Under the pieces are notes generated by a model. The model worked only from the letters and a program-made list of their open reading frames with translations, was not told where the DNA came from and searched no databases. This document shows positions 1 through 10,338 of a stretch of 28,878 nt of DNA, one piece after another. Origin of the DNA: Reticulitermes lucifugus (lineage: Eukaryota; Arthropoda; Insecta; Blattodea; Rhinotermitidae); NCBI GenBank assembly GCA_026260175.1, contig JAKCWW010002162.1, positions 2,324 to 31,201 on the forward strand, written 5' to 3'. How positions within the stretch are numbered: the first letter of the stretch is position 1; the number at the start of each line of letters is the position of its first letter. The position numbers were made by a program, and so were the translations under genes.

Positions 1-691
1 GGGTTGCACAATAAGCTTTAAGGCTGCGGTGCGTCCGTAGCTTCTGCTGCGGGGCCCTTCTCACAAAAAAAATGCAGATATTTTACTGCTCTGAAGAAGT
101 CCCTACACTTCTCTTACTAGACACGGCGTCTCTTATTTTATTAATTTAATCAACAATTTTTAATTGAAACTCACAAACTGACTGTAGAATAGTGGCCCAA
201 CAACAGTACACCAACAAGCGAACTGAGTGTTCCTCTCTTATCTCCGGCCACCTCACCTGTGATTGGCTTAGCTGGTAGATGGGGATAGCTGTCATTTCTG
301 ATTGGCTGTGCTGTTTCTTTATATCATATCTGGTATTTATAGTTGCTCATTTTAAAATTTTTTTATATAGTTTTCTGTTATTTTTGGCCCTTTGGTTTCA
401 AAACCGTTGTTATTGTGAATCGTCGCAAAACAAACCGTAGTAAACCGAGGGCTACCTGTACTAACCATGAGGTTTGATAGGTTTATTAGATTCACTTAGA
501 AAATAATCTAATATACTCGTTGCTACACTAGTTAAGCAACAGTTTACTAAAGATGTGTGATACAGCTTATATCTCAAACAAAATCATTATTTCAATACTT
601 TATTTAAAAAGAATCCCGGTGAAGTAAACGAGCAGTATGCCCTACCTACGTGTAACATACTTGTAAAATAAATGTGCTAATGAGTTCCAGG
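1..691. other. Unassigned AT-rich sequence with a CCAAT-like pair
   Basis: No open reading frame of note and no recognised repeat. The 8-mer GATTGGCT (inverted CCAAT box plus flank) occurs twice, at 261-268 and 300-307. A TATA-like TATTTATAG lies at 334-342. This resembles a weak promoter layout, but no transcript structure follows it, so no promoter is called. Confidence 0.3.
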
Positions 692-842
692 AGTATTTCC
701 TGGGGGTAAAGGCGGCCGGTGCGTAGGGCTGACAACCTTACCACCTTCATGTGCCAATATTCTGGAAATCTGGGAGCCTCAACCTCCTGGGACCCTAAAG
801 GCCTCTCCAGGCCTGTAATGGGATTGCTTTACCTTTGCCTTA
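692..842 (+). repeat. SINE-A fragment (body and 3' tail)
   Basis: The core TTTCCTGGGGGTAAAGGCGG (from 696) followed by CCGGTGCGTAGGGC matches the same segment of the fuller SINE-A copy near 25630-25660. The end, with GGCCTGTAATGG and then CTTTACCTTTGCCTT, matches the remembered 3' end of an abundant Blattodea repeat that ends in CTTTGCTTTGCTTT-like sequence. The tRNA-like head is absent. The open frame over 719-916 is a by-product of this repeat and begins with a non-ATG codon. Confidence 0.55.
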
Positions 843-3334
843 CTGTACACGAGAGTGCGGAAACTTTCTTCATGACACAGCATTTCCGATTAGAACTGAT
901 GACCAAGCCACACTAGGAATTATGACGCATGTTGTTCTGAAACTGACAGCCTTTGGATGCGCAGAATACTACTGTAAATCATAAAATAAACATAGAATTT
1001 AACTCTCCACCTCCAACATCCTATAATGAGACGTTATCCCGTTATCCTTCCAGAACACACACACGAACTTCGTCTAAGGGAAACATTAACTGGAAATTTC
1101 TGCTTCAGTCACTGTTGTATAAAATATATTGCATTTGGTTTGTAGCTAGTGGAACTGATCAGTAACCATGATTCATTGAAGAGGGTAGGGTTAGAAATGG
1201 GACGGGAGGGGGGGGGAGGTTTGCTGGAGCAAGCTCAGTAGACCGAGCCATTACATTCTACCGCAATGGTAAATCACTATAGCTGCAGTCGATGTTACAC
1301 CTACAGTTCGTGGAGCCAGAATGATTTCAAACCATTAGAGTAAGGATCGATTGCCAATATCAAACATTCCCCGAACTTACGACTGACTTCTCAGCGCGGT
1401 TACACTTTATGGACTAGCGCCACTGTTATCCACACCCTCAGCTCTATATCACGATTCCTACCACAAAACCGTCAGAACAAACTTTGCTTAAATTTAATGC
1501 TCTTTGCTACCAACTGTAGTCCAACTTTTTACTTTGACACTACTATGTATAGTAAATGTTAGTATTATGGACAACAAAGTGGCTTATTTCTGCTGTTCAT
1601 TGGCTTCTATCACCCTGCATTTGTAAACATGTAATATCAAGGCAAATTAGGCGGCAAAAATCGAAAGAAACATTCACAAAAACGGACATTTCTTCCTTCT
1701 CTCATTTAAAACACTTTGTAGCGTTAAACTCGTACAGCTGCACCAATACGTTCCATTCGACTCATCACAACCGCTCCTAGCCCTCGTTCTGGTACAAAAA
1801 CCATGATGCGCTTTCCTAGTATGTAAATTTTAATTCAGGGTGGAAGGAAACTGAGATATTAAATGTAAAGCTAGAACACACAAATTTCTTTAGTAGTTCA
1901 TTTTACTGTCACCGGAAGAAGAAACACCCAGCAATGGTGACGCTTTTTATGACAGTGTCATGTGCAGTGACGCAAAAGTGTGTGGCACAAGAGGAAAAAG
2001 TTTTACACCGTATTTCATGGGAGAACGACTTCTGCCTTCTGACGTTCTGGTGCACGTACGTGAGCCAAAATAAACAACGCCTGCGACATTACTGTCTCAA
2101 TCACAAGGCAGTGAATAAGCTTCGCTGGTCCATTGAAACACGACACTGACCGATCGTTGCTAGTGTCACTGCATTTCATTCAGGCTTCAGGTCAACACAC
2201 GTAGTCACCATGTCTGCTTCGTACTTTGGATATACCCCGTTCGAATCCCAGTTAGGAAAGTAACTTTAATATCTGAAGTCATAAATACGTAATTTCTTTG
2301 TTATTCACAACAGAGCGGAATCCGTGTCAGTTGATCAAGGTTAATAGTTTCGCTATCAACTGCAGCAGTTAATGTTGTCAAACAGGAAGAAACGATATGA
2401 TCTGGGGCGAAGTCTGGGTGACGACGACGATCAAGATTCTGTAGGGCCGAAGAGCATTGAAGAAACATTGAAGACGGCCTTCTGGTGGAGACTACATACT
2501 TTCAAAATACAAACAAAGATATCGTGACACTCATTGATCAGTATGTATGTCACACACACTCGTATACAAGTAAGCTTATCACAAGCAGTCGCCAATGGCA
2601 TAGCGTATTTTCAGGCTCCCAAGTATATGGCCTGGTACGTTTGAAAATTTAATTTATTCCCTAAAATTAACACTTTTGATTGTACATTTCGTACCCTATG
2701 ATGAGCCATTCACGAGATAAAAGATTGTGTGGTGCTATGTGATCGGTATTCCTGAAACTGTAACGTAATTCTACAAATTTACATACGCCGCAGTGAAGCC
2801 CAACGCACGAAACAGCCTAGGATGTGTACGTATTCATAGCATGCCACCATACGAAACACATTAATCAAATTTTAACGATACATCAAACCAAAACATTTCG
2901 CCAGTTTTTTTTCATGTTCATATAGAATGACAAGCATAAAGGCAGAATATTTTCCAAAGCACCATATCCACATAAAATTACGATCATTCATCTCAAGAGT
3001 ACCCGCAATCATCACGGCAGGTTTGATCACTTCAAATGTTATACCGTGTACTCCGAATTTTACATAAACCAGTCAAATGGCCTTGAGGTTAAAATTCACA
3101 CAGCTGTATTCCATATTCAGATGAGGATGGACATAGTACTTCATGATTCTATTATGCTGTTCAGTTGGCGATTGAATTGGCGATGGACGGACAGACATGT
3201 AGCATGTTAATATACTATGGTTGATAAGAAGAAACCCCGTCTTTTGGTAACCACAAAACTATTCAATACAGTCAGTGTATCACTTCCCACAAATTTCAAC
3301 AATTAATTATTAATTGGTAATAACGTCTACACCA
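843..3334. other. Unassigned intergenic or intronic DNA
   Basis: No conserved protein and no tandem array. It holds short G runs (about 1207-1216) and an anonymous 71-codon open frame at 1934-2149. That frame begins with a true ATG (AGCAATGG) and has a hydrophobic N-terminus, but no family is recognisable and the composition is not gene-like. One tRNA-like patch is listed separately. Confidence 0.5.
2195..2260 (+). repeat. Possible tRNA-derived SINE remnant
   Basis: GTTCGAATCCCAG at 2239-2251 is a good Pol III B-box and T-loop match (GGTTCGANTCC). CATGTCTGCTTCGTAC about 25 nt upstream resembles an anticodon arm. No acceptor stem can be closed, so a working tRNA gene is excluded. It may simply be a decayed SINE head. 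Confidence 0.3.
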
Positions 3335-3450
3335 GCTCTGGGGCCGCCCACCCAGACTTTTATAGAATGGGTCCCGGGGTTCTTCCTGGGCGTAAGAATG
3401 AGTGGAGCTTTGCGACTTCCGCCTGTATGCCTTCATGGCGTTGATAAGGA
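3335..3450 (+). repeat. SINE-A fragment
   Basis: The order GGCCGCCCACCCAGAC, TTTTATAGAATGGGTCCCGG, TTCTTCCTGGGCGTAAG, CCTTCATGGCGTTGATAAGG matches the SINE-A body at 25575-25750 (GGCCAACCCATGC, CTATTCAATAGG, TTTCCCTGTGGGGAAGG, TTTTATGGCGTGCACAAGG). The head is missing. The open frame at 3314-3562 is incidental to this repeat. Confidence 0.5.
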
Positions 3451-4752
3451 CAACTTAACATTTTATTACTCTAGATATTTGCTAGAAGGCCTATATTGTA
3501 TTTATATTTATGTACAAATTTTAGGAGCCTGCACAGTCTATTCAAATAGCAAGTCAACTTAAGGAAGCAGCTGAAATACTGACTTTCTTCACCGATTTTC
3601 TGTCTGCAGACTTACCGTACGTAACAGAAGTCTCAAATACCACAGTGGCATTACAAGTATATTCGTGTTAATATCATGGAGGCATGGATTTGTGTGGCAT
3701 CTAGGTCGATTAAAGCTCGCTGGCCGCGTGTAGCATTCCGTTTAAACTAGCTAGAAGGCACAAAAGTTATTATAGGCCGCACAGGCACAAACACTCCATC
3801 CACCACCACGCATAACTGATGCTAGAACCAATGTATGTATTCGATATGTAGAAAACGAGGTTAAAAAAGTCTTGCTGTTTTTGATGTTGCGATGTTTACA
3901 TACGCGAGAACGGCCCTACGGCAAATACGCAATAAGGTGTACTTGACTGTAACATAAAACTAACAAATGGATCATATTGGATTTCGCCTTAGGGAAAATA
4001 TCCACACGACAACACAGAAGCCAATACTACATACACTGAAATACGTACGAATCAATTTGCAGGTGGCAGGCAGGTCCTACATACATATACGCGTATCTCT
4101 TGTTGGAAAAAATGAGACGGAAATGGATATTGAAAACTAGGTTTACAGGTGCAACTTAATCCGTCGCTTCCTACACAAGGTTCCAGGAAAAGAGTGCTGC
4201 CGCTAAACATGAATGGGAAAATGAAATTATCCTTTACTTATCGTAAAAAAAAGAACTGAAGGCAGAAATAAGGTATGAGAAATGTGTGATGCGTAACTCA
4301 GTTTCTTATAGGTTATACACTAGCTGAGTGTAAAAAGAGTGGCGAAGAAGATGGCTGTCTGCCCGTTATGTATTTCTGGAGTTGTGAAATAAAACAGTTT
4401 AATTATTAGCCACTTTACAAAGTGGCCCAACAGGCAGTTAACCGTTTAGAAAAATGCACAATGAAATAAGTTCTAATTTCTTTATTACGTGCTCAGCTTA
4501 CACAGAATTGTTCGAAATGAGAACTGGAGTAACTGAATTAGAAATAACGCGTGCAGGTGACTCGTATCAGCGCAAACAGGTCTAAACCTGAACATTTCCA
4601 TTAATACGAGAAATGTATATTTCCGTTAACCGACTTGCCAACCGCTCTGCATATAGAGCACACTCATCTGCGAGTAGGTTGGTAGCGCTCAGCCATGCAT
4701 TGTGACACACTGTCAGTAATTTCATGCAGCTGTTCTGAGTACACGGCGATCC
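3451..4752. other. Unassigned AT-rich sequence
   Basis: No coding signal and no repeat family recognised. A short perfect palindrome CCACTTTACAAAGTGG lies at 4410-4425. A few A runs are present. Confidence 0.5.
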
Positions 4753-5000
4753 CGGTGGCCGTGCTGTCTAAGGCGTAGGTCTGCGGCCGCTTGATTGCTG
4801 GGATCGCGGGTTCGAATGCAGCTGAGGGCATGGACGTTAGTCTCTTGTGTTAGTAGCGTTTTGTGTAGGTATCGGCCTCTGCGACGAGCTGAACACTCGT
4901 TCAGAGGGGTCCTAACGAGGGTGTGTGTGATCTAGAAACCTCCAAAACGAGGCGGCCTAGGCCCATGTTGGGCTTTCCTGACACAGGAAGAAAGACACTG
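4753..5000 (+). repeat. SINE-B copy 1, Leu/Ser-tRNA-derived
   Basis: It opens with GGTGGCCGTGCTGTCTAAGG (A-box region), which is very close to the class II tRNA-Leu/Ser D-arm pattern TGGCCGAG-GGTCTAAGGCG. The B-box GGTTCGAATGC is at 4809-4819, about 55 nt downstream. The body contains GAGCTGAACACTCGTTCAGA and GAGGCGGCCTAGGCCC. The second copy at 11579-11839 is collinear through head and body, which shows a dispersed SINE rather than a tRNA gene. The anticodon arm is degenerate and the acceptor stem does not close. Differences between the copies suggest old insertions. Confidence 0.75.
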
Positions 5001-5279
5001 AGCAGAGAGCACCAAGTATTCTGCAAAGTGTTCTAGTAATCACTTGGAGAGACGAGCATACGGTCTGTGTTGTGGCAAAATGTCCTCATCGAAAAAGGCC
5101 ATCAATATATACCATTCCGCGTCACCTCATAATATCAACCACTGAAGGTGAAGATAGAAGCAGCCTACGAAATGTTTTTTTTTACCCCGAATCGTCGCGT
5201 CTGATCGCCCGAGTACTCACTACATTTATACGCCCTAAAAATGTTTAGATTTTACTTAACAAAAGTCATCTTGTGAGTG

Positions 5280-5390
5280 CGGTAATGAACCTTCGGGTTC
5301 CATAAAACGCGGGGAATTTCTTGACTAGCTAACGACCTGTTAGCTTCTCAAGAAGGACTCTGCTCCATGGAGTTAGTTAGTTAACAAAAA
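5280..5390 (-). repeat. Dispersed 'LVKKFPAF' repeat, copy 1
   Basis: The minus strand from 5328 to 5284 reads LVKKFPAFYGTRRFI without a break. Just upstream it reads EKLTGR followed by a stop. This peptide is remembered as an anonymous translation found very often in insect sequence. It marks a repeat, not a known protein. A second, more diverged copy lies at 20650-20740 and reads LLVKNFPLFYVIRRFIT on the same strand. The nucleotide alignment continues outward over GTTAGCTT-TCAAGA. Whether the reading frame was ever translated cannot be told from two copies. Confidence 0.65.
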
Positions 5391-6060
5391 TCTTCTTAAG
5401 TAATTAGTGTACTGTACTTCACCAGTCAGCTATAGATCATTTGTTATTTTTTGCCCGATGAAAGACCTAGCAGAGGTGGCGGACGGGTCTACTGTGTAAC
5501 TGAGGTGGAAAAGGGATGATATTTATTTTGTTTCGCCTGTCAATCCGCTATTCCTATCTCTGTCTATACTACTGACTCGTTCCTGAACTACAGCGCGAAA
5601 ATTCAACCGGTTAAAAACTAATAAGTGACCCACACTCATAACGCAAATTGTTGGCTAACAATCACTAATATTATATCGGAAACTTGTTAGTTCTGATGAC
5701 ACAGACCGTACATAAAATAGACGCTTTTCAGGTGTTAGTGTTAACACAAAACTGGTATTCACTGAAAGAAAAGGCCCTTTCTTTTTCGGGTATTTTCATG
5801 TACACCTGAAATTGTCCATGTGCTTAGTTATGAATCACGCCATTAAAATATATATGGGGGTCCAAGCTTTCTAAACTTCAGCAAACTCAGGCCACTTTAC
5901 GTTCAGGTAACAGTTCTTATACTGCGCGTGTTTTGTTAACGCGAAGTGGCTGTAACGCCATTGATGAACAGGTGAACGCCGTTTGTATAACGCAAACTTT
6001 CGTATACGCGTGTTGGCTGTTACGCGATTTCAGGGACAAGTGTGAAGATATCGCGCCAAC
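5391..6060. other. Unassigned sequence before the LINE fragment
   Basis: No motif or coding signal beyond chance. The open frame that runs into the LINE from 5933 starts with a non-ATG codon, and its first 40 or so residues show no LINE similarity, so they are taken as flanking DNA. Confidence 0.45.
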
Positions 6061-6334
6061 GCTAATAATAATAATAATAATAATAATAATAGCAATTCCT
6101 AACAGTCACATCCTTCACAGCACCATCACCGAGAAACTCCAGAAGCATACAGGCTTGAAAGAAGAGCTAATAAAAATATGGCAAGTGAAAAAGGCCTATA
6201 TAGTACCACTAGTACTATCCACAAGGGGTATTATTCTAAATAAATTACACGAAAGTTTAAAACTGCTTAATCTTCGCCGTGGTATTCTTATGCACAAAAA
6301 AGTAATACTTAATACATGCCGGATAATTTGAAAG
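6061..6334 (+). pseudogene. Non-LTR retrotransposon, reverse-transcriptase ORF C-terminus (5'-truncated)
   Basis: After an (ATA)n stretch that reads as poly-Ile in frame, the translation gives IAIPNSHILHSTITEKLQKH, then a helix-rich stretch with EELIKIW, then YIVPLVLSTRGII, NKLHESLKLLNL and KKVILNTCRII before a stop. This order (AIPN, TITEKLQK, ELIKIW, IVP-VLS--GII, LH-SL--L-L, KAVILNTCRIVRKFL) is the remembered C-terminal tail that follows the reverse transcriptase domain in insect LINEs. No RT catalytic domain is present, so the copy is a typical 5'-truncated insertion. The sequence after the stop, KFLAVQ in another frame, suggests a small frameshift. It cannot be active. Clade assignment is not attempted. 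Confidence 0.7.
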
Positions 6335-6552
6335 TTTTTGGCAGTACAGTGAATAAGAAGTGCTTGGTCGGTGAGACCTGTACTGTTTTGAGAACCAGCT
6401 AATAACTGCTGTGAAGTAAAGAATGTGGATGATAATGATGATGATGATGGTGATAATAGTAATAATAATAGTAATAATAATGCTGTGAAGGAGTGGGTGG
6501 TGGTGGTAATGACGACGATAATGATGATGATAATAATAATAATAACTACCGT
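6335..6552 (+). repeat. LINE 3' tail with (GAT)n/(AAT)n microsatellite
   Basis: About 85 nt of presumed 3' UTR are followed by GATGATAATGATGATGATGA and mixed AAT/AGT triplets (6428-6482). A second block of GAC/GAT/AAT triplets lies at 6509-6548. Triplet tails are common at the 3' ends of LINEs that lack poly(A). The minus-strand LINE at 12570-13004 also ends in (GAT)n. Long open frames on both strands here (poly-Asn, poly-Ile, poly-Tyr) are artefacts of the triplets. Confidence 0.6.
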
Positions 6553-7215
6553 GGTGAGGGACTACAGGCGCACATGCGGTGGAGGGTGTACAGTCAAGAA
6601 CGATGAACTTCGAGTAGTGGCGACCCTCGGCTTCCAGTAGCGTCACTGCGGCAGGCGGGGCAATACCGCAGCGTACCGAATAAATCCCTTGCTACTCGTG
6701 GGACAGCGATGGAGATTAGAAAACAAAATGATGCAAAAACAAGAAGAAGGAAAGGACCGAGGTCCTCGTAACAGCACTGAAGAGACGGATAACCACACCA
6801 ATGGTACTCAACATGGACCATCTCAAAACCCACCTAACATCGGCTCGTAGGAAGAAAACGGAAAGGAAGGGAACAAATGAATCCCATGGAGCCAAGAGGA
6901 GATGAAGGAAGTGTTGTGGTGTTTCACGCACATGAAAGAAAAAACATCGGGTGAATAAATGTGGAACTTGACATGTATGGCAACACTAGTGAAAATTGGA
7001 GCCACCGGAATAGTTACAAAAGATTGAAAGAAATATTTGAAAGCCATATCAGGAAAACATTCGATAGATTCACTACAAAAGACAGCTATACTTGGAACAA
7101 CACATAATACTGAAAGTACTACAGCCTAAAACTTGAAGCCTGAGCGGTGGGGATCACCGTTGGTTCTAGAGAAGAAGTACCAGGAAGAAAAGTCCTGTGA
7201 CAAAAGACAACGAAA
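6553..7215 (+). pseudogene. Probable 5' end of a second, decayed LINE
   Basis: A GC-rich leader (about 6553-6715) is followed by reading-frame debris. From 6885 the plus strand reads PWSQEEMKEVLWCFTHMKE, then KTSGE and a stop. WS-EEMKEV-WCF is remembered from the N-terminal region of insect LINE ORFs that lies before the endonuclease/RT part. The stop and shifts afterwards mean no function. The position directly after another LINE's triplet tail suggests a head-to-tail pair of insertions or a tandem of the same family. Recognition rests on one motif, so the family call is moderate only. Confidence 0.4.
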
Positions 7216-7480
7216 TACTACTACTACTACTACTACTAATACTAATAATAATAATAATAATAACAATAGTAATAATAATAATAATAAGCCACTTTCTGTA
7301 ACCCGAGGTCTCCTAAGAACGCAACTATCCCGTTACAGCAGAACTGAATGCAGTGGGCTCTGAAGCAGGTTTGAACACACTAGTAACACGAACACACCCT
7401 GGCTTCTGCCAGGAATCGAATCGACGTCGTCCAGCCTGTAGACAGTTACTTCCTGGCTAAGCTATCCCCTCTCCCTAAAA
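7216..7480 (-). repeat. tRNA-derived SINE with (TTA)n tail
   Basis: Read on the minus strand, the element starts near 7475 with a tRNA-like head. The A-box is TAGCTTAGCCAGG (7464-7452) and the B-box is GATTCGATTCC (7422-7412), with the normal A-B spacing of about 30 nt. An unrelated body of about 110 nt follows, and it ends in TTATTATTATTATTATTA plus mixed AGT triplets (7288-7216). The segment CAGGCTGG-CGAC before the B-box is shared with the head of SINE-A, but the body is different. It appears to have inserted into the preceding LINE remnant. No clear target-site duplication was found by eye. Confidence 0.65.
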
Positions 7481-9849
7481 TGGTGGGACGCCATCCTTTC
7501 AATGATGTTTTCAAACACCAAAGATATAATAACCGAAAAGGGAAAAAGCTCGTAGGTGAATCATGACGCGCATAAAATCTGATGGGTTAACATACAACAG
7601 GCAGTGTACGACACTATCAGTTTTGCAGTTTTTTATTAAAAGTATTTTGTAGTTTGAAGATTAATTCGAAATGATAAATTTACATTTTAGCTATATTAAG
7701 TCTGACATAAAAATGTTTTCGCTGCGACTCATATATAATGTTATTTAGATCTAAACGAGATTTTTAGAAGTCTTCAAATTTTCGATTACGAAAGCGGAAA
7801 AATGTGATGATTCAACTAATTCATCTGCATGTATTTCTGTCATACGAAAAAATGTAATTAAGACCTACAGATGAGTTCAAAAATTTAGTTTTAGGGTTTT
7901 AAGTTTTAAGGGTCCTGGAGTTTCTTTTATAATTTATCGTGACGTTCGGCGAGATAACAAAACGAGTCATCTGGCATGATCTGCACCTCACAGAGAAACC
8001 GAGGTGCCGATATTTTTATGAACGGGTGTCTGATGGTCACTTTTACAACTGAAACACATTGCAAGTAATGTGACAACAGACTTTGTCAAATAAACAAAGT
8101 TGTAATCGACGGTCTCTTTTGCTTACCTGGTATTACGTATCACGACGGGATGTCCCTGCCTAAATTCCTCAGAAGTGCTAAAGGGAAAACGCGTAGATAT
8201 GTTTGTGATACATTGCATAACAAAATAAAACACGCCTAGGTCTAATTCTTCTTTAGATATTGCAATAACATCCAAACCTAAGAAGTTACAGGTTCGCGCG
8301 GCCGCTTTGTTCTCATTTTACTTCGTACAAAAAAACTTGCATTACGAAAAGTCGCATATTCTCTAATAATACATGCTTAAGTTATAAATAAATTACAGAA
8401 CGAAGTAAAATAAGCCACAACGAATTGACTTAGGCTGAAATGGTCACTTGCTTCATACTTAAAATATAAGTCGACTCTATTAATAAGTAGTATAAAGCCG
8501 GTTAACTTTCAACGGGTAATGCTGGCAATTAAGTCTTTTACACCTATTTTACTTGTACAAATATTTCGTCCATAAAAATTTACAGAATGTGTTGAAGAAG
8601 AATTGTTAAAAGTTCTAAGTCACATGAAACAGCAAATGTTTACCTGTAAATTCATATATGTTTCGTACAGAAATGCCGGCACTGAGTTATTAATTTTATA
8701 ATTTGCGTTAATTATTACTAAGTGTACTATAGTTATTCACATTTTGCATCAGGAAGTGAATAAATATCCTTTCCTGATCTAACAGACCCAGTTTTGTGAG
8801 CCAGCTTTCGGGGCGTTAAAACTATCCGAATTTTGAAACGATTACTGTAGCTGAACTATTCAGGGGACGAAGTCAGTAGTGGCCTAAGAACTCTTCTATT
8901 TTTCCCACAATTAATAGGCTTATAAGTTATTTTTCGTGAGAGCAGAACGCAGTTCATAATAGGTCAGACTAACCTCTATTATTTGGTTATAAAGAAAAGA
9001 ATCTTACATCCCATTCGAAGAGCTTGGAGTCGAACCCAATTCACCTGTAGAAAGTTATGTTCTATGAACCTTGTGGAATCACATATTCTTTCGAAACAGT
9101 CTCTCCAAAATATCGAAACATATTAATATAATCATCGATATTACACGCTACATAAAATACCAACTAAAGACAAACATACATACATATAGTATATTGTTTA
9201 AACTTTTACATTGTTCCACTGTAAATACTAGAGTAAACAAAGTAGAGTATTTAAAGTTCTAGCCGGAGCTCATAAAATGTGATGGGAACGTCTGTTTCAG
9301 AGAAGAACGTGCTGATGCTACCAGGAGACAATGTTATCAGCTTAAAACACTGAGCGCAGTAGAATTCCAGACAGCGAGAGTGAAAGTAATTTTAGATAAG
9401 GGCATACATCGTGCAAATCGTAACAACCAGTTTATCTGTCCGTATGTAAAATGGGGCAACGTAATTTTGCAAAAACATAAACAGGACACTCCAGCAGTGT
9501 CACCAGTTTACGTTAGCCTTTATCAAAGCCAGACCAAAAGACATAACTTGTATGTGTATTTGTATTGTTTTGTTCTGACAGCGGGGCTCGTAATGACCAT
9601 GGTAATGTTTGTATTTCAAAGCCCGCTCCCGCTGTTCCAAAATACACGGCCAGAGCGAAGAAAAGCAACAGACAAGCATGGCATGAAAATCCGGATACGG
9701 AAGCTCTACATTATACGCTGACCTTTTGTTTGTTCATTTATATGTTTTTGAGGCAGGAAATGGTATCAACACGTAATGTACGAGAGTGTAGAAATCATGA
9801 AGTAAATGCTGTGGAGAGATCAGCGGACGGGAGGGAACTCGTATGAAAA
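7481..9849. other. Unassigned AT-rich sequence
   Basis: No recognisable gene or repeat family. It includes one candidate micro-exon on the minus strand at 8127-8177 (see findings) and anonymous open frames at 9071-9262 and 9380-9846 that lack any family motif. The overlapping frames at 9380-9721 and 9565-9846 are not supported by composition or splice context. Confidence 0.45.
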
Positions 9850-9996
9850 GCGCGCAAGTCTGTCACGTGACGTCATATGATCAATATTAACCGCCTCGTG
9901 TCGTTACAGACACCGCTCTTACGTCACCACATCGCCATGCGCCAAATGATCTCTGCGCATGCGTGGTACGTTGGGAAGGCATGCACCCTGACGTCA
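9850..9996. promoter_or_regulatory. CpG-rich promoter-like island with CRE, E-box and NRF1-like sites
   Basis: Fifteen CpG dinucleotides occur in about 155 bp, far above the surrounding AT-rich DNA. Motifs seen are E-box CACGTG at 9864-9869 overlapping a perfect CRE TGACGTCA at 9868-9875, TTACGTCA at 9919-9926, TGCGCATGCG (NRF1-like) at 9954-9963, and a second perfect CRE at 9989-9996. Such clusters are typical of housekeeping-type promoters that bind CREB/ATF, bHLH-Zip and NRF1 factors. No TATA box is seen. Transcription direction is inferred as plus, because a good donor follows at 10339. Confidence 0.4.
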
Positions 9997-10338
9997 ACAG
10001 ATGGAACTAATTTACAACAATAACATAACCCATGCAAATACATCTAGAATGAGGAAGAGGCGTTGAGTGCAGGCAACGCTTATCAATTTGCTTTGCGAGT
10101 CGCGTTTGTTTGCGGTTGCTTTGTTAGCAGAATTAATTACACTAGACAGTGGGAAATCAGAAAAGGTGAAGAGAAAATTGGAAGAAGCAGGAACTCGACC
10201 TATATATCACAAACATTTCTATGCACTGACAGTACAGAGCATCAGTGAGGTGCCCTCTGACGATACACGAATGGTCATGTTTACTTTTAACACTTTCAGT
10301 GCGACGTAAGCACGAAGCCGTGAAAAGCATATTCTCAG
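9997..10338 (+). other. Possible first exon, mostly non-coding, ending in a splice donor
   Basis: The island at 9850-9996 is followed by moderately CpG-rich sequence. It ends at TTCTCAG|GTATGT, with the exon-intron junction at 10338/10339, a close match to the consensus donor. An open frame of 80 codons (10067-10309) lies inside, but it begins with GTG and has no ATG until late, so it is unlikely to be translated from here. Its peptide (ALLAELITLDSGKSEKVKRK and on) has no family that I recognise. Chance co-occurrence is quite possible. Confidence 0.25.

Noticed and set aside
4753..4830. A tRNA-Leu/Ser gene
   Set aside because: The acceptor stem and anticodon arm do not fold, and the similarity to 11579 continues far past the tRNA part, so it is a SINE.
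6257..6646. Minus-strand frame with Tyr/His/Ile runs
   Set aside because: Caused by AAT/GAT triplet repeats in the LINE tail.
7400..7475. A tRNA gene on the minus strand
   Set aside because: Good A and B boxes, but the stems are imperfect and a SINE body with (TTA)n tail follows.
9025..9050. Minus-strand GGGTTCGACTCC resembling a B-box
   Set aside because: No A-box or cloverleaf partner was found at a suitable distance.
10067..10309. 80-codon ORF, briefly compared with the N-terminus of Harbinger-type nucleases
   Set aside because: The similarity is only a charged low-information stretch, and the frame has no early ATG.
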